The notes under the pieces: model-generated
The model's input: the letters and a program-made list of their open reading frames with translations, nothing else
Database searches by the model: none
What the model was told of the DNA's origin: nothing
Origin: a virus
Strand: one strand, 5' to 3'
Virus record (IMG/VR): IMGVR_UViG_3300010397_000032
Span: 1 to 40,107 of that record
DNA: 40,107 nucleotides
Made by a program: the position numbers and the translations under genes
Shown here: one piece after another, positions 5,986 through 14,869 of the stretch
How positions within the stretch are numbered: position 1 is the first letter of the stretch
How the letters are laid out: every line of letters begins with the position of its first letter

Positions 5986-8141
5986 GCGACGCATACACCG
6001 ACCCGACAACCGAAGACCCCAACGAACAAGACGACCTCGGCCAAGATCAGGCGATGATTGACCTTCACGCTGAGGCGCTTGAAGAGTTCGACGCCGTTTA
6101 TTCGGCCCAGCGCCAAGTCCGGGAGAAATGCCTTCAGGCGCGGCGCTTCTGCTTCGTTCCCGGCGCTCAGTATGACGACCGGATGCGCTTGCAGTTCCAG
6201 AACAAGCCCATGATGGAGATGAACAAATCGCATCTGCACGTTGAGAAGATCATCAACGATTTGAAGTCCAACGAGATCACGGTCAACTACAAAGCCAAGG
6301 ACGGTAGCGAGGACAGCATCACCGCCGACTCGCTTGACGGGATGCTCCGTGCCGACGAACAGGCGAGCAACGCCGAGGAAGCCTACGACGCCGCGACAGA
6401 AGAAGCTGTATCGGGCGGAATGGGGGCCTGGCGCTACGTTACCGAATGGGAAGATCCGACCGATCCTGACAACGATCATCAGGTAATCCGAGTCAAGCCA
6501 ATCTTCGACGCTGACCAGTCAGTGTATTTCGACCTCGGGGCGAAACGGCTGGACAAGGCAGACGCTAAGCGTTGCTGGATTCTCTCATCCAAGACGCCTA
6601 AGGACTTCGAGGCCGAATGGCCCGACAAATCACCGACCTCATGGCCCCGCGAAATCCCATGGACCTATGAATGGTTCGGCGAGGATGTGATTTATGTGGC
6701 TGAGTACTATCTTGTCGAGAGCAAGACTGAGGTTATGCACTTCTTCACCGGGCCTATGGACGTAGTTGAGAAGCATTGGACTAGCGAGCTTAACGACGAC
6801 CCAGAATTGAAGCCTAGGCTTCTGGCCACGGGATTCACCGAGACCAAGGCCCGCAAGGTTGAGCGACGACAGGTGCACAAGTACGTGCTTTCAGGTAACG
6901 AGGTGCTTGAAGACTGCGGGGTGATTGCAGGCGAAGAGATTCCCGTGGTGGTCCAGGCTGGCGAGCGCCGCTATATCGATAATACCGAATGGTATGTCGG
7001 CGCGGTGCTTTACCTGATGGACCCGCAAGTTGCGGTCAATGTCCAGGTTTCCAAGCTTGTAGAACTATCAGGGTATTCGGGGCGCTCAATTCCGATCTTG
7101 ACCCCTGCTCAAATTGTCGGGCATGAGGATGATTGGGCGAATCAGAATATCGAGAACAAGGCATTTCTACTCCTGAATCAGACTTTTGGTCCCGATGGAG
7201 TGACGCCGATTCCAGCGGTTCCACAGGCATATACTCAACCCCCACAGATACCACCCGCTCTCGAAGCTCTTCTCACTGTGACAAATCAAATGATGCTCGA
7301 CATCGGCGGCGACATGGCTCCCCAAGAGCAATTGCCTACCGACATTTCAGGCGTGGCGCTTGACTCCATCTATGCCCGTGGCGACCGTGGCAACTTCGGT
7401 TTCCTGCATAACAAAGCTCAGGCTGTGAAGCGTGGCGGGGTCATCTACAAATCTATGGCCAGCGTGGTCTACACCGATGAAGGCCGCAAGATGAAGACCG
7501 TGAGCGCCCAGGGTCAGACCGGTAGCGTGGTCCTGATGCAACCGAATGCGGACGCTCCCGGAGGAGTCGCTAACGACTTTGCCAAGGCTTCGCTTGACGT
7601 CGTGGTGGACGTTGGTCCCGCCAGCTCGACGAAGAAAGACGCCATGGTGCGTTCGCTGACTCACCTTGTCGCCACTATTGACGATCCGCAATTGAAGAGC
7701 GTGTTGCAAAACCTCATTGTCTACAATCTGGACGCCGAGGGAATGAGCGATGTGAAGCCCTACTTCCGAAACAACCTTGTCCAGATGGGCGCAGTGAAGC
7801 CTACCGATGAGGAACAAAAAGCCCTTGATGCCCAAAAGCAAGCACAGGCGCAGACACCCGATCCGAACGCACAGCTGGCTCAAGCGGCGGCAATGAATCA
7901 GATGGCGCAAGCTAAGGAATCGACCATGAAGTCAATCAAGCTGCTGGCAGATATTCAGAACACCGAGGCGGATGCTGACTTGAAGAAAGCTCAGACCATC
8001 GCGGCGCTTGAGAAGGCCAAGGCCGATCTCAACCAGGGCTTCATTGACTCGCTGACCGCGCTTGGATTGCTTCCAGCTCAGACGGTTCCTACTGCTACGA
8101 TGCCAGGTGGAACGCCCCAGTCTGGGCAGTCTGCCGCGTGA
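5982..8141 (+). CDS. Portal protein, P22 gp1-like
   Basis: At 719 residues it is close to P22 gp1 (725). Features of the P22 portal family include the early NKPMMEMNKSHLHVEKIIND region, a conserved MGAWRYVTEWED, and a DADQSVYFDLGAKRLDKADAK stretch matching the family's YFDPNAKKYDKSDA signature. The C-terminal 120 residues are Gln/Ala/Lys-rich and helical, as expected for a barrel-like crown. It forms the dodecameric vertex for DNA packaging and tail attachment. The start is fixed by the ATGA overlap and GGAGAGG upstream; an open frame to 5931 is not the start. Confidence 0.9.
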   Translation: MSDAYTDPTTEDPNEQDDLGQDQAMIDLHAEALEEFDAVYSAQRQVREKCLQARRFCFVPGAQYDDRMRLQFQNKPMMEMNKSHLHVEKIINDLKSNEITVNYKAKDGSEDSITADSLDGMLRADEQASNAEEAYDAATEEAVSGGMGAWRYVTEWEDPTDPDNDHQVIRVKPIFDADQSVYFDLGAKRLDKADAKRCWILSSKTPKDFEAEWPDKSPTSWPREIPWTYEWFGEDVIYVAEYYLVESKTEVMHFFTGPMDVVEKHWTSELNDDPELKPRLLATGFTETKARKVERRQVHKYVLSGNEVLEDCGVIAGEEIPVVVQAGERRYIDNTEWYVGAVLYLMDPQVAVNVQVSKLVELSGYSGRSIPILTPAQIVGHEDDWANQNIENKAFLLLNQTFGPDGVTPIPAVPQAYTQPPQIPPALEALLTVTNQMMLDIGGDMAPQEQLPTDISGVALDSIYARGDRGNFGFLHNKAQAVKRGGVIYKSMASVVYTDEGRKMKTVSAQGQTGSVVLMQPNADAPGGVANDFAKASLDVVVDVGPASSTKKDAMVRSLTHLVATIDDPQLKSVLQNLIVYNLDAEGMSDVKPYFRNNLVQMGAVKPTDEEQKALDAQKQAQAQTPDPNAQLAQAAAMNQMAQAKESTMKSIKLLADIQNTEADADLKKAQTIAALEKAKADLNQGFIDSLTALGLLPAQTVPTATMPGGTPQSGQSAA

Positions 8142-8180
8142 AATTGATTAGAGCGGACCCTTCCGCACAAAGGAGAAAGA

Positions 8181-9101
8181 ATGGCAATTACTATTGAAGA
8201 CGAAGAGGTTGAAGATCAGATCGTTGACCAGCCCGAGCTTGAACTGAACGAGCCCGATATCGAACCCGAGCCCGATATCGAAGAGGATGACGCCGAGCCT
8301 GAGGCGGCTGAGGCGGAGCAGACGGTCGAAGATGTGCCCCGCCAGGAAGTCTACTCGCTCAAGGGCGAGAAGCCTAAGCCCATAGACAAGGGGCCTGATT
8401 CTGCCCCCATGAAGCAGATGCGAGACCGCATTGCGGAACTCAACAAGAAGGTCAAGGAATATGAAGCCAAGTTCGCGCCTACTCCCGAAGAGTTGCAGTC
8501 GAAGCCCCGTCCCAAAGCGGCTGACTACAACTTCGATGAGGACAAGCATGCCGAAGCTCTGATCCAATGGGCGCTGGACGAAGAGAAGATCAAGGCCAAG
8601 CGCGATGCCATCACCAAGGAGCAGGAAGAGGTCAACGGGCAGTATGCTAAGCGTCTCGCGCTCTATGAGGAGCAGAAGGCCGCGCTCGGTGTTGACGACT
8701 TCGAGGAAGCTCAAGCAGCTGTGCTGTCGAAAATGTCTCAGAATCAGGTGAGCGCGATCATTGATACCGCATTGCGACCCGCCATGGTCATGCATATCCT
8801 CGGCACTCGTCCCGACAGATTGGAGAAATTCGCGGCTGAGAAGAACATCGGGCGGCTCATTGCCGCGGTGAGAGAAATGGAAATCAAGGAGGTAGTCGTG
8901 AAGACCGAAACCAAGCCCGCGCGTCCCGAGCCAGAGCGCGGAGTCCAGCGAAGCGGAGCGCCGACCAAAGGAACCGTTGACGCGCATCTGGCGAAACTGG
9001 AAGCCGAGTATGAGCAGACTGGTGACCGTACCAAGATCATTGCCTACAATAAGAAGCTCAGGGAGCAGAAGGAACAGCGCGAACGGTTGACCAGGCGCTA
9101 A
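8181..9101 (+). CDS. Scaffolding-like protein
   Basis: The product is 306 residues, near P22 gp8 (303), and sits between portal and coat as gp8 does. The first 60 residues are very acidic (Glu/Asp-Pro-rich), followed by long charged helices (about 75-180) and a basic C-terminus (about 250-306) ending in LTRR, as expected for a scaffold whose C-terminal helix-turn-helix binds coat. AAAGGAG precedes ATG 8181. Sequence identity to gp8 is not obvious by eye; the call rests on size, composition and position. A terminator follows at once. Confidence 0.7.
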   Translation: MAITIEDEEVEDQIVDQPELELNEPDIEPEPDIEEDDAEPEAAEAEQTVEDVPRQEVYSLKGEKPKPIDKGPDSAPMKQMRDRIAELNKKVKEYEAKFAPTPEELQSKPRPKAADYNFDEDKHAEALIQWALDEEKIKAKRDAITKEQEEVNGQYAKRLALYEEQKAALGVDDFEEAQAAVLSKMSQNQVSAIIDTALRPAMVMHILGTRPDRLEKFAAEKNIGRLIAAVREMEIKEVVVKTETKPARPEPERGVQRSGAPTKGTVDAHLAKLEAEYEQTGDRTKIIAYNKKLREQKEQRERLTRR

Positions 9102-9106
9102 GATTA

Positions 9107-9128
9107 CCCCTCTTCGGAGGGGCTTTTT
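9107..9128 (+). terminator. Rho-independent terminator after scaffold gene
   Basis: A perfect 6-bp stem CCCCTC/GAGGGG with a stabilising TTCG tetraloop is followed by CTTTTT. It lies six bases after the scaffold stop, so it should end or reduce the packaging-module transcript before the coat gene. Confidence 0.9.
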
Positions 9129-9137
9129 CATCTCCAC

Positions 9138-9165
9138 TTGACAATTTTGGATATTGGGTCATATT
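9138..9165 (+). promoter_or_regulatory. Sigma70-type promoter for the coat unit
   Basis: A perfect -35 TTGACA (9138-9143) is followed after 16 bases by CATATT (9160-9165), four of six to consensus. It is placed directly after the terminator and reads toward the coat gene. The predicted start is near 9172, giving a leader of about 118 bases. Confidence 0.65.
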
Positions 9166-9171
9166 CTTGTA

Positions 9172-9289
9172 TTGGAGTCGTCCACCTACGGACAGTGTGT
9201 TTTAGCGGTAGCCACCCGGCCCTAATCGGATGAGTTGAGACTTTCGTGATCGCCCTAGGCGGTCATCATCAATTCATCAGGAGTAGAGC
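9172..9289 (+). promoter_or_regulatory. Structured 5' leader of the coat mRNA
   Basis: No ORF is supported here. A GTCC/GGAC hairpin lies at 9180-9193, and an 8-bp stem TGATCGCC (9247-9254) with GGCGGTCA (9258-9265) and a CTA loop lies about 14 bases before the GGAG ribosome site of the coat gene. There is no U-run, so it is not a terminator. It could stabilise the mRNA or tune coat translation. Confidence 0.45.
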
Positions 9290-10570
9290 ATGGCTAACTC
9301 TCTACCAAAGAATATTACCATCGCGTTCGATGACATGATGGAGGGCTTCGAGGCGGCGCTGACCATTTCGAACGCTGTAACGATCTTCAATACCAATCCG
9401 CAGGAAATGGAACAATCTTCTGACGTGAAGTGGGTCAATCAGCCCTACATTGCGCAGACCTTTGAAGGCTCTGACGCTTCGAACAACTTCAACCAGATCA
9501 CCCAGCTTGTCGTGCCGGTTTCGATCAACCGCCGCAGGCATGCGCCCTTCGTGTTCTCGGACACCGAACTCCGCGACCTTCAGCAGACAGGACGCCTCCG
9601 TGACGCCGCTCAGGACAGGCTCGCCGCCGATATCGACGTTGACGTCCTGACCAAGGTTGCCAACCAGGGCAATCTCTTCATCAAGCGTTCCGGCGCCGCT
9701 ACTGGCTTCGATGACGTGGCCCAGATTCAGGCGATCTTCAACGAACAGGGCATCCCTCTCAGCGACCGCAATGCCGCTTTCAACTCCACCGACTACCTGA
9801 ACATGGCCTCAAACCTTCAGGTTGCCTCCCGGTCCTTTGACGGTGCCAAGACGGTGAACGCCTACGAACGCGCCTTTGTCGGAAACGTGGCCAGCATCAA
9901 TACTCTCCAGCTGGACTACCCCTTCCGCAGGACTGCGGCGGCTGGCGGTGGCGGTATCACGATCAATACCACGGACGCGGGCGCTCAGTTCTATAACCCT
10001 GTCGCGCTGTCGATAAACTCGACCGGCAACCAGGAAATGAGCCCGGTGGACAACCGGATTCAGACTGTCACTGTGTCCTCGACGACCAACGTGGCCGCTG
10101 GCGACTCGTTCACTATTGCCGCGCTCAACGCTGTGCATCACCTCACCAAGACCGACACTGGACGCCTCAAGACCTTCAAGGTGATCGCGGTTCTTTCCTC
10201 GACGACCATGCAGATTTCTCCCCCGATCATCACCAACCAGGTCGCCAACGATGCCGCCGCGATGTATCAGAACTGCGTCATTAACACCAAGGCTTCCAAC
10301 TCGGCTCTGGTCTTCCTGAACACCGTCACTGCCAACTCGAACTTCTTCTGGCAGAAGAACGCGATCTACCTTCTTCCTGGGACCATCCAGATTGACGGCT
10401 CGACCGGCGTTGCTTATGCCCAGGCGACCACTAAGCAGGGTATTCAGGCGACTCTTCAGAAGGCATGGGACGTGAACACCAGTCAGATGAAATGGCGCGT
10501 GGACGTTCGATGGGGCACTCATGTGGTTCAGCCTGAAATGACTGGCGAAATCATGTTCAGCCAGACCTAA
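9290..10570 (+). CDS. Major coat protein, P22 gp5-like
   Basis: At 426 residues it is close to P22 coat (430). Shared family features include an early PQEMEQSSDVKWVNQP stretch, the TELRDLQQTGRLRDAAQDRL helix, the VDNRIQTVTVSSTTNVAAGD strand segment (P22 has VDNRFATVTLSATTG), and NSNFFWQKNAIYLLP near the C-terminus. It forms the T=7-type HK97-fold shell. ATG 9290 follows CAGGAG. It is the first gene of its own promoter-terminator unit, fitting high demand. Confidence 0.9.
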   Translation: MANSLPKNITIAFDDMMEGFEAALTISNAVTIFNTNPQEMEQSSDVKWVNQPYIAQTFEGSDASNNFNQITQLVVPVSINRRRHAPFVFSDTELRDLQQTGRLRDAAQDRLAADIDVDVLTKVANQGNLFIKRSGAATGFDDVAQIQAIFNEQGIPLSDRNAAFNSTDYLNMASNLQVASRSFDGAKTVNAYERAFVGNVASINTLQLDYPFRRTAAAGGGGITINTTDAGAQFYNPVALSINSTGNQEMSPVDNRIQTVTVSSTTNVAAGDSFTIAALNAVHHLTKTDTGRLKTFKVIAVLSSTTMQISPPIITNQVANDAAAMYQNCVINTKASNSALVFLNTVTANSNFFWQKNAIYLLPGTIQIDGSTGVAYAQATTKQGIQATLQKAWDVNTSQMKWRVDVRWGTHVVQPEMTGEIMFSQT

Positions 10571-10591
10571 GGAATAGGAGAAAAAATAATC

Positions 10592-11206
10592 ATGGATGGA
10601 CAAGTTTTTCGTCAGGGCCAGAGCGTTGATATTACGGTTCCCGCTGGCGGCAAGATTGCGGTATTCACCAACGGTAAGGCTACGATTTCGCAGATCGGCG
10701 GACCGACCCTTGCCAAGCTGACTGAGGCAATCGTCATTGGGACAGCTACCAACGGCGTGCCCTATCTCTCGGCGGCGTTTACCAATGCTACCCCCGTCCG
10801 GGTCAACAACCTCGTTGAGGCTCCGGTCTACTACCAGTATGGTGTGGGCCTCGCGGCTCCTCCGGTGGCCCTGGACGGGCTCTATCAGGGCACTCCTGGC
10901 ACTTTGAACGCTACGGGCGCGCTGACTACTGCTTTGATTCAGGGGCGCATCGTTACTTCCACGACTGGCGCGGCTGTTGCGGCCACGCTGGACACGGGTA
11001 CCGTCACGGATGCCACCGGAGTTTATGCCATCGGGGACTCGTGGGACTGGACCGTCATCAATACGGGCGGTAACGCCTTTACGGTGACTGCCGCCGCGGG
11101 TCATACGATTGTGGGGGTTGCGGCTGTGGCCACGGTCACTTCTGCTACCTTCCGCACCGCCAAGACTGCCGCGAATACCTTCGTAACCTACCGGCTCGCC
11201 GGTTAA
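10592..11206 (+). CDS. Probable head decoration or coat-associated protein
   Basis: It lies directly after coat in the same transcription unit and is followed by a terminator. The 204 residues are beta-rich and Thr/Ala/Gly-rich with few charged residues, typical of virion surface proteins. The N-terminal 40 residues (DGQVFRQGQSVDITVPAGGK) look like a small beta-sandwich. The C-terminal half (about 105-204) repeats TVTDATG and TVTSAT-type strands as in decoration or fibre modules. Co-transcription with coat suggests many copies per head. The exact family is not recognised. The start has GGAG upstream. Confidence 0.55.
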   Translation: MDGQVFRQGQSVDITVPAGGKIAVFTNGKATISQIGGPTLAKLTEAIVIGTATNGVPYLSAAFTNATPVRVNNLVEAPVYYQYGVGLAAPPVALDGLYQGTPGTLNATGALTTALIQGRIVTSTTGAAVAATLDTGTVTDATGVYAIGDSWDWTVINTGGNAFTVTAAAGHTIVGVAAVATVTSATFRTAKTAANTFVTYRLAG

Positions 11207-11210
11207 CGTC

Positions 11211-11239
11211 AAGGGGCTGGGGAAACTCAGCCCCTTTTT
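11211..11239 (+). terminator. Rho-independent terminator closing the coat unit
   Basis: AAGGGGCTG (11211-11219) pairs with CAGCCCCTT (11228-11236), and the 3' arm runs into TTTTT. It sits just after the stop of the decoration-like gene and before the next ribosome site, ending the capsid transcript. Confidence 0.88.
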
Positions 11240-11250
11240 AAGGAGCAACT

Positions 11251-11547
11251 ATGGATTTTCCTAGACTCGTTTTCCAGGTCCCCGGCAACCAGCAACGCCC
11301 GGGTGGAACCTATGGCCATCTTCTCGTTGAAAGCCAAGCTCAGTTTGATGCGGCTCTCGATGAGGGATTCCACGAAACCGTCCCCGAAGCTATCGCGGCC
11401 TTTGAAAACCCTGAGGCGTATAAGGCTGAGAAAGCCGCGCGCAAGGAAGCCAAGGATGCGGCAGACAAGGCCGAATACGAACGCCTGAAAGGACAGTTTG
11501 AACCCGGAAGGGGTAAGCCCGGTCCCAAGCCTAGAACCGAAGAGTAA
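11251..11547 (+). CDS. Small virion-module protein, 98 residues
   Basis: AAGGAG precedes ATG 11251. The N-terminal half has the pattern GGTYGHLLVESQAQFDAALDEGF, a small domain I know from many phage head-tail regions where a ...tV.s.aE..AAl..Gw motif recurs. The C-terminal half is a charged helix rich in Lys, Ala and Glu, ending in GKPGPKPRTEE. The role is unknown; its position before the gp4-like gene suggests assembly or virion function. Confidence 0.55.
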   Translation: MDFPRLVFQVPGNQQRPGGTYGHLLVESQAQFDAALDEGFHETVPEAIAAFENPEAYKAEKAARKEAKDAADKAEYERLKGQFEPGRGKPGPKPRTEE

Positions 11548-11550
11548 CCA

Positions 11551-12033
11551 ATGGGCTATTCAAAGCGTCAAATCATCCAGAACGCCTATGATGAAATCGG
11601 CTTGGGAACCTATGCTTTCGACCTTTCCCCCGAGCAGGAAGAGCGGGCGGCGCGGAGGCTTGACGCGATGATGGCCGAATGGAGCGGGCGCGGGATTGTG
11701 CTTTCTTTCCCCGTTCCGAGCGAACCTGAAAACACCAATGTAGATTCTGATGCTGGTGTCCCTGACTGGGCCAATGAAGCTGTCATCTTGGGGCTGGCGA
11801 TCAAGCTGGCTCCAAGTGAGGGCAAGAGCCTTAGTCAGGATACCCGCGTGAGCTTCGCCAATGCCTTCAATACGGTGGCCGCTCGGTGCGTGAGAAACGT
11901 TGACATGCAACTGCCCCAAGGGACTCCGGCTGGAGCTGGAAACAGGCTGTGGCCTTATGGCACGACCTTCCTGCCCGCTCCGGTGGCGACTGAAGAAACG
12001 GTACCTGAGAAGTCCGTGACCTTTGCGAAATAG
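11551..12033 (+). CDS. Head completion / tail accessory protein, P22 gp4-like
   Basis: The 160 residues match the length of P22 gp4 (166). The family features are an N-terminal helix (KRQIIQNAYDEIGLGTYAFDL), the signature EERAARRLDAMMAEWSGRGI (P22 has DLEAMMAEWYQDGI), a helical middle beginning WANEAVILGLAIKLAP, and PAGAGNRLW near the C-terminus (P22 PTGSGNSF). It binds the portal after packaging and begins tail assembly. The order portal, coat, gp4-like, gp10-like follows P22. Confidence 0.85.
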   Translation: MGYSKRQIIQNAYDEIGLGTYAFDLSPEQEERAARRLDAMMAEWSGRGIVLSFPVPSEPENTNVDSDAGVPDWANEAVILGLAIKLAPSEGKSLSQDTRVSFANAFNTVAARCVRNVDMQLPQGTPAGAGNRLWPYGTTFLPAPVATEETVPEKSVTFAK

Positions 12034-12041
12034 GAGATGCG

Positions 12042-13097
12042 ATGACTCAGACCGACACGATTACTACAGGCGATCAGCTGGTCATTGTAAAGGCCAGCGA
12101 TGACGATTTTCGCTCCCTTCCCTATTCGGATCTTCTGACGTCTCTTGAGACTGACCTAGTTTCTACCGCGTCCGCAGTAGGCCCCAGAACTCTCAACAAT
12201 CTCTCGATCGGAGCTTCGATTTCCGGGAATGCGCTCACGCTGACTCTCAATCAGGGCGATGGGATCACGGCTCCCAGCTCGACCAGTAATTCGAGTGTGA
12301 GCTTCGAGACCATCAATACCGACGCCGGATCTTACTCGAATGTGGCTGTCACTTCCCGATTGACCATAACGATCCCTTCTGGGGCAACCCTTGGGATGGC
12401 AAACGCTACCCTTGACCAGATTCATGTCTATCTCATCAACAATTCAGGGTCCGTGGAACTCGCAGTCTCGGTTGAGAATCTGTGGGACGAGGGGCTTCTT
12501 TGGGCCACTACCGCTATCAGCGCGGCCTCGGCTTCCAGAACCACGCTCTATTCGAATGTGGCGCGGACGTCGATGCCTATCCGCCTCGTTGCCCGTGTGA
12601 ACCTGACTGAAGCTGTCGCGGGAACCTACGCCACGATGCCCAATCCCGTTGAGAGCGTCATGGGAGTTCGTAGCGGAGTCATCGCGAATACCACGGCTTC
12701 GGGCTCGCCTACCTCCTTGACCACAAACACCCCGATCAACATTGCCAGTATCACGCTTCCTCCTGGAATTTGGGATATCAATGCCGGATATGGGTTCATC
12801 CCGACCGGCACGACCTCGACGACTGACCTTGTGGGGGCTGTCTCGCTTGTTTCTGCGACACTTCCTGCGACCACTCTGATCTGCAACCTTCCCGCCCTCA
12901 CCGACCCGAGTTTCAGAGACAGGATTCAGCATATCAGCCCCACCGTCTGGGTCTCGACTCAGCCGATCACCAAGACCGTCCCCGAGTACCGCCATATCAG
13001 CAACGCCTCAAAGACGGTTTACCTCGTCATTCAAGCGACCTTCACAGTATCCACCCTTACCGGGTTCGGATGGATTCAAGCTCGTAAAGTGAGCTAG
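12042..13097 (+). CDS. Putative virion protein, beta-rich, 351 residues
   Basis: AGGAGATGCG precedes ATG 12042. The first 40 residues (ITTGDQLVIVKASDDDFRSL) resemble the start of fibre-type proteins that describe attachment to a neighbour, and the rest is Ser/Thr/Asn-rich beta sequence without clear repeats. The C-terminal 140 residues (IANTTASGSPTSLTTNTPIN onward) resemble a jelly-roll-type domain seen in phage fibre ends. It is inserted between the gp4-like and gp10-like genes and has no P22 counterpart that I can see. Fibre or decoration roles are both possible. Confidence 0.5.
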   Translation: MTQTDTITTGDQLVIVKASDDDFRSLPYSDLLTSLETDLVSTASAVGPRTLNNLSIGASISGNALTLTLNQGDGITAPSSTSNSSVSFETINTDAGSYSNVAVTSRLTITIPSGATLGMANATLDQIHVYLINNSGSVELAVSVENLWDEGLLWATTAISAASASRTTLYSNVARTSMPIRLVARVNLTEAVAGTYATMPNPVESVMGVRSGVIANTTASGSPTSLTTNTPINIASITLPPGIWDINAGYGFIPTGTTSTTDLVGAVSLVSATLPATTLICNLPALTDPSFRDRIQHISPTVWVSTQPITKTVPEYRHISNASKTVYLVIQATFTVSTLTGFGWIQARKVS

Positions 13098-13120
13098 AGC
13101 CTAGGCTCAAGGAGAAAAAC

Positions 13121-13432
13121 ATGGGAGTCATGATTACCCCCTTCACCCCCTATCCCAACCAGAGCCAGCTTATCACTACCAGCGGGTCTAGCGCGAACGT
13201 GAATGTTGGCAAGGATGCCCCCGTAGTGCATATCAAAAACTATGGGGCTACAAACCCGGCTTATGTGCGGCTGGGGAATGGCTCTGGAACCACGGCAACC
13301 TCAGCCGATCTTGTCATCGGTCCGGGTGAGGCGATCAATCTCTACAAGGGTAGCGATAAAGACACCGTGGCTGCTCTGCAACTCACCGGAGCTACAACCT
13401 TGCAAGTCACCCCTGGAAGCGGCGGGGTATAA
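13121..13432 (+). CDS. Small virion-type beta protein, 103 residues
   Basis: AAGGAG precedes ATG 13121. The pattern VVHIKNYGATNPAYVRLGNG followed by a TSADLVIGPGEAINLYKG stretch and a final LTGATTLQVTPG is that of a compact beta-sandwich protein found in phage structural modules. It probably forms a small head or tail component. The exact role is unknown. It lies two bases before the gp10-like gene. Confidence 0.55.
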   Translation: MGVMITPFTPYPNQSQLITTSGSSANVNVGKDAPVVHIKNYGATNPAYVRLGNGSGTTATSADLVIGPGEAINLYKGSDKDTVAALQLTGATTLQVTPGSGGV

Positions 13433-13434
13433 CC

Positions 13435-14868
13435 TTGCAGATTCCGATTCTCGCCGGAGTCTTTACTGACCAAAACGCCGACATACGAAACGCCTACCCG
13501 GTGAATCTCATGCCAGTTGCTGTCGATTCCGGCATCTCGAAAGGTTACCTCCGTCCCTCCGACGGGCTGGTGTTTTCAAACTATGCGCTTCAGCCGCCCT
13601 CCTCGGGGGTGTCTCGGGGTGGCATCAATTGGAATGGAAAGCTCTACCGAGTGGTAGGGACAAAGCTAGTCCGCATCGAATCTGATTCTTCATTCACGGT
13701 TCTTGGCGACGTGGGCGGGACTGGGCAATGCACACTTGATTACAGTTTTGATAGGCTCGGGATTTCATCGGGCGGAAAGCTCTATTATTGGGATGGTGCT
13801 AGTCTGACTCAAGTTACCGACCCCGACCTGATGGGGGTTCTGGATTTCATCTGGGTGGACGGATATTTCATGACGACTGACGGAACGAGTTTGATTGTCA
13901 CGGAACTCAACGACCCAACCTCAGTAGACCCTCTCAAATATGGGTCTTCGGAAGTAGATCCCGATCCTATAAACTCCGTCATGAAGCTCCGAAACGAGCC
14001 TGTAGCCGTCAACCGCTACACCATTGAATTCTTCCGCAATCAAGCCGGGGCTGGGTTCCCTTTCCAGAGAATTGAAGGGGCGCAGATCCTGAAGGGTTCT
14101 GTCGGCACCTATGCCTCTTGCATCTTCCAAGACGCGATTGCCTTCGTGGGAAGCGGGCGGAATGAACAAATCGCCATATACCTTGCGGTGAATGCCCAAT
14201 CGCAGAAGATTTCAACTAATGAAATTGAGGCGCTTCTAGCGAACTATTCCACAGCCCAGCTTTCCACCATTTTCACCGAGTCGCGAATCGGCAACGGCAT
14301 GGCGCAACTCTGGATTCATCTTCCTGACAGGACATTGGTCTATGACGTGATCGCATCGGGGATTGCCGGTCAGCCCGTGTGGACTGTCATGACCTCGACC
14401 TATACCCCTGATACGTTCAGCGAGTTCCGGGGGAAGGATTTGGTCTATTGCTATGACAAATGGAACATAGCCGATCCTCAGTCATCCCAGTTTGGTGTGC
14501 TTTCGCAGGCGATCTCGACCCACTGGGGGCAATTGGCTCGGTGGGAGTTCAGCACTCAGATTTTCTATAACGAAGGCCATGGGGCCATTTTCTATTCCCT
14601 GGAGTTGGTGAGCCTGACCGGACGAATTCCGGTCAACCCAAACCCCGATGCTGAACCAGAGATTTCTAGTTCCTATTCTCTTGACGGCGAAACTTGGAGT
14701 CAGGACAAATACGTCAAGGTCGGAAAGAACGGCAATCGTCTCAAACGCATTATCTGGTTTGGTCAGGGCAAGATGCAGAACTGGCGCGTTCAACGCTTCA
14801 GAGGCACCTCAGAGGCTTTCCTGTCCATCGCTCGGCTAGAAGCGGTCATTGAACCGCTGGCGGTGTAG
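13435..14868 (+). CDS. Packaged-DNA stabilisation / tail hub protein, P22 gp10-like
   Basis: At 477 residues it is near P22 gp10 (472). Family features include a start with NADIRNAYPVNLMPV, then GYLRPSDG, GVSRGGINWNGKLYRVVG (P22 GVSRGVEYNTAQNAVYRVCG) and later KLRNEPVAVNRYTIEFFRN, TYASCIFQDAIAFVGSGRN and LWIHLPDRTLVYD. It forms the hexameric ring below gp4 that closes the tail channel. The start is TTG 13435, giving LQIPILAGVFTDQNAD in line with the family N-terminus; no in-frame ATG lies close by. Confidence 0.85.
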   Translation: MQIPILAGVFTDQNADIRNAYPVNLMPVAVDSGISKGYLRPSDGLVFSNYALQPPSSGVSRGGINWNGKLYRVVGTKLVRIESDSSFTVLGDVGGTGQCTLDYSFDRLGISSGGKLYYWDGASLTQVTDPDLMGVLDFIWVDGYFMTTDGTSLIVTELNDPTSVDPLKYGSSEVDPDPINSVMKLRNEPVAVNRYTIEFFRNQAGAGFPFQRIEGAQILKGSVGTYASCIFQDAIAFVGSGRNEQIAIYLAVNAQSQKISTNEIEALLANYSTAQLSTIFTESRIGNGMAQLWIHLPDRTLVYDVIASGIAGQPVWTVMTSTYTPDTFSEFRGKDLVYCYDKWNIADPQSSQFGVLSQAISTHWGQLARWEFSTQIFYNEGHGAIFYSLELVSLTGRIPVNPNPDAEPEISSSYSLDGETWSQDKYVKVGKNGNRLKRIIWFGQGKMQNWRVQRFRGTSEAFLSIARLEAVIEPLAV

Positions 14869-14869
14869 C

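Noticed and set aside
9809-11248. Long reverse-strand ORF (479 codons) opposite coat and decoration genes
   Set aside because: It is antisense to a well-supported coat gene, has an Arg/Gly/Ser-rich composition without domain features, and lacks a ribosome site. The codon bias of the forward genes keeps the reverse frame open; the same applies to the reverse frame at 8148-9137.
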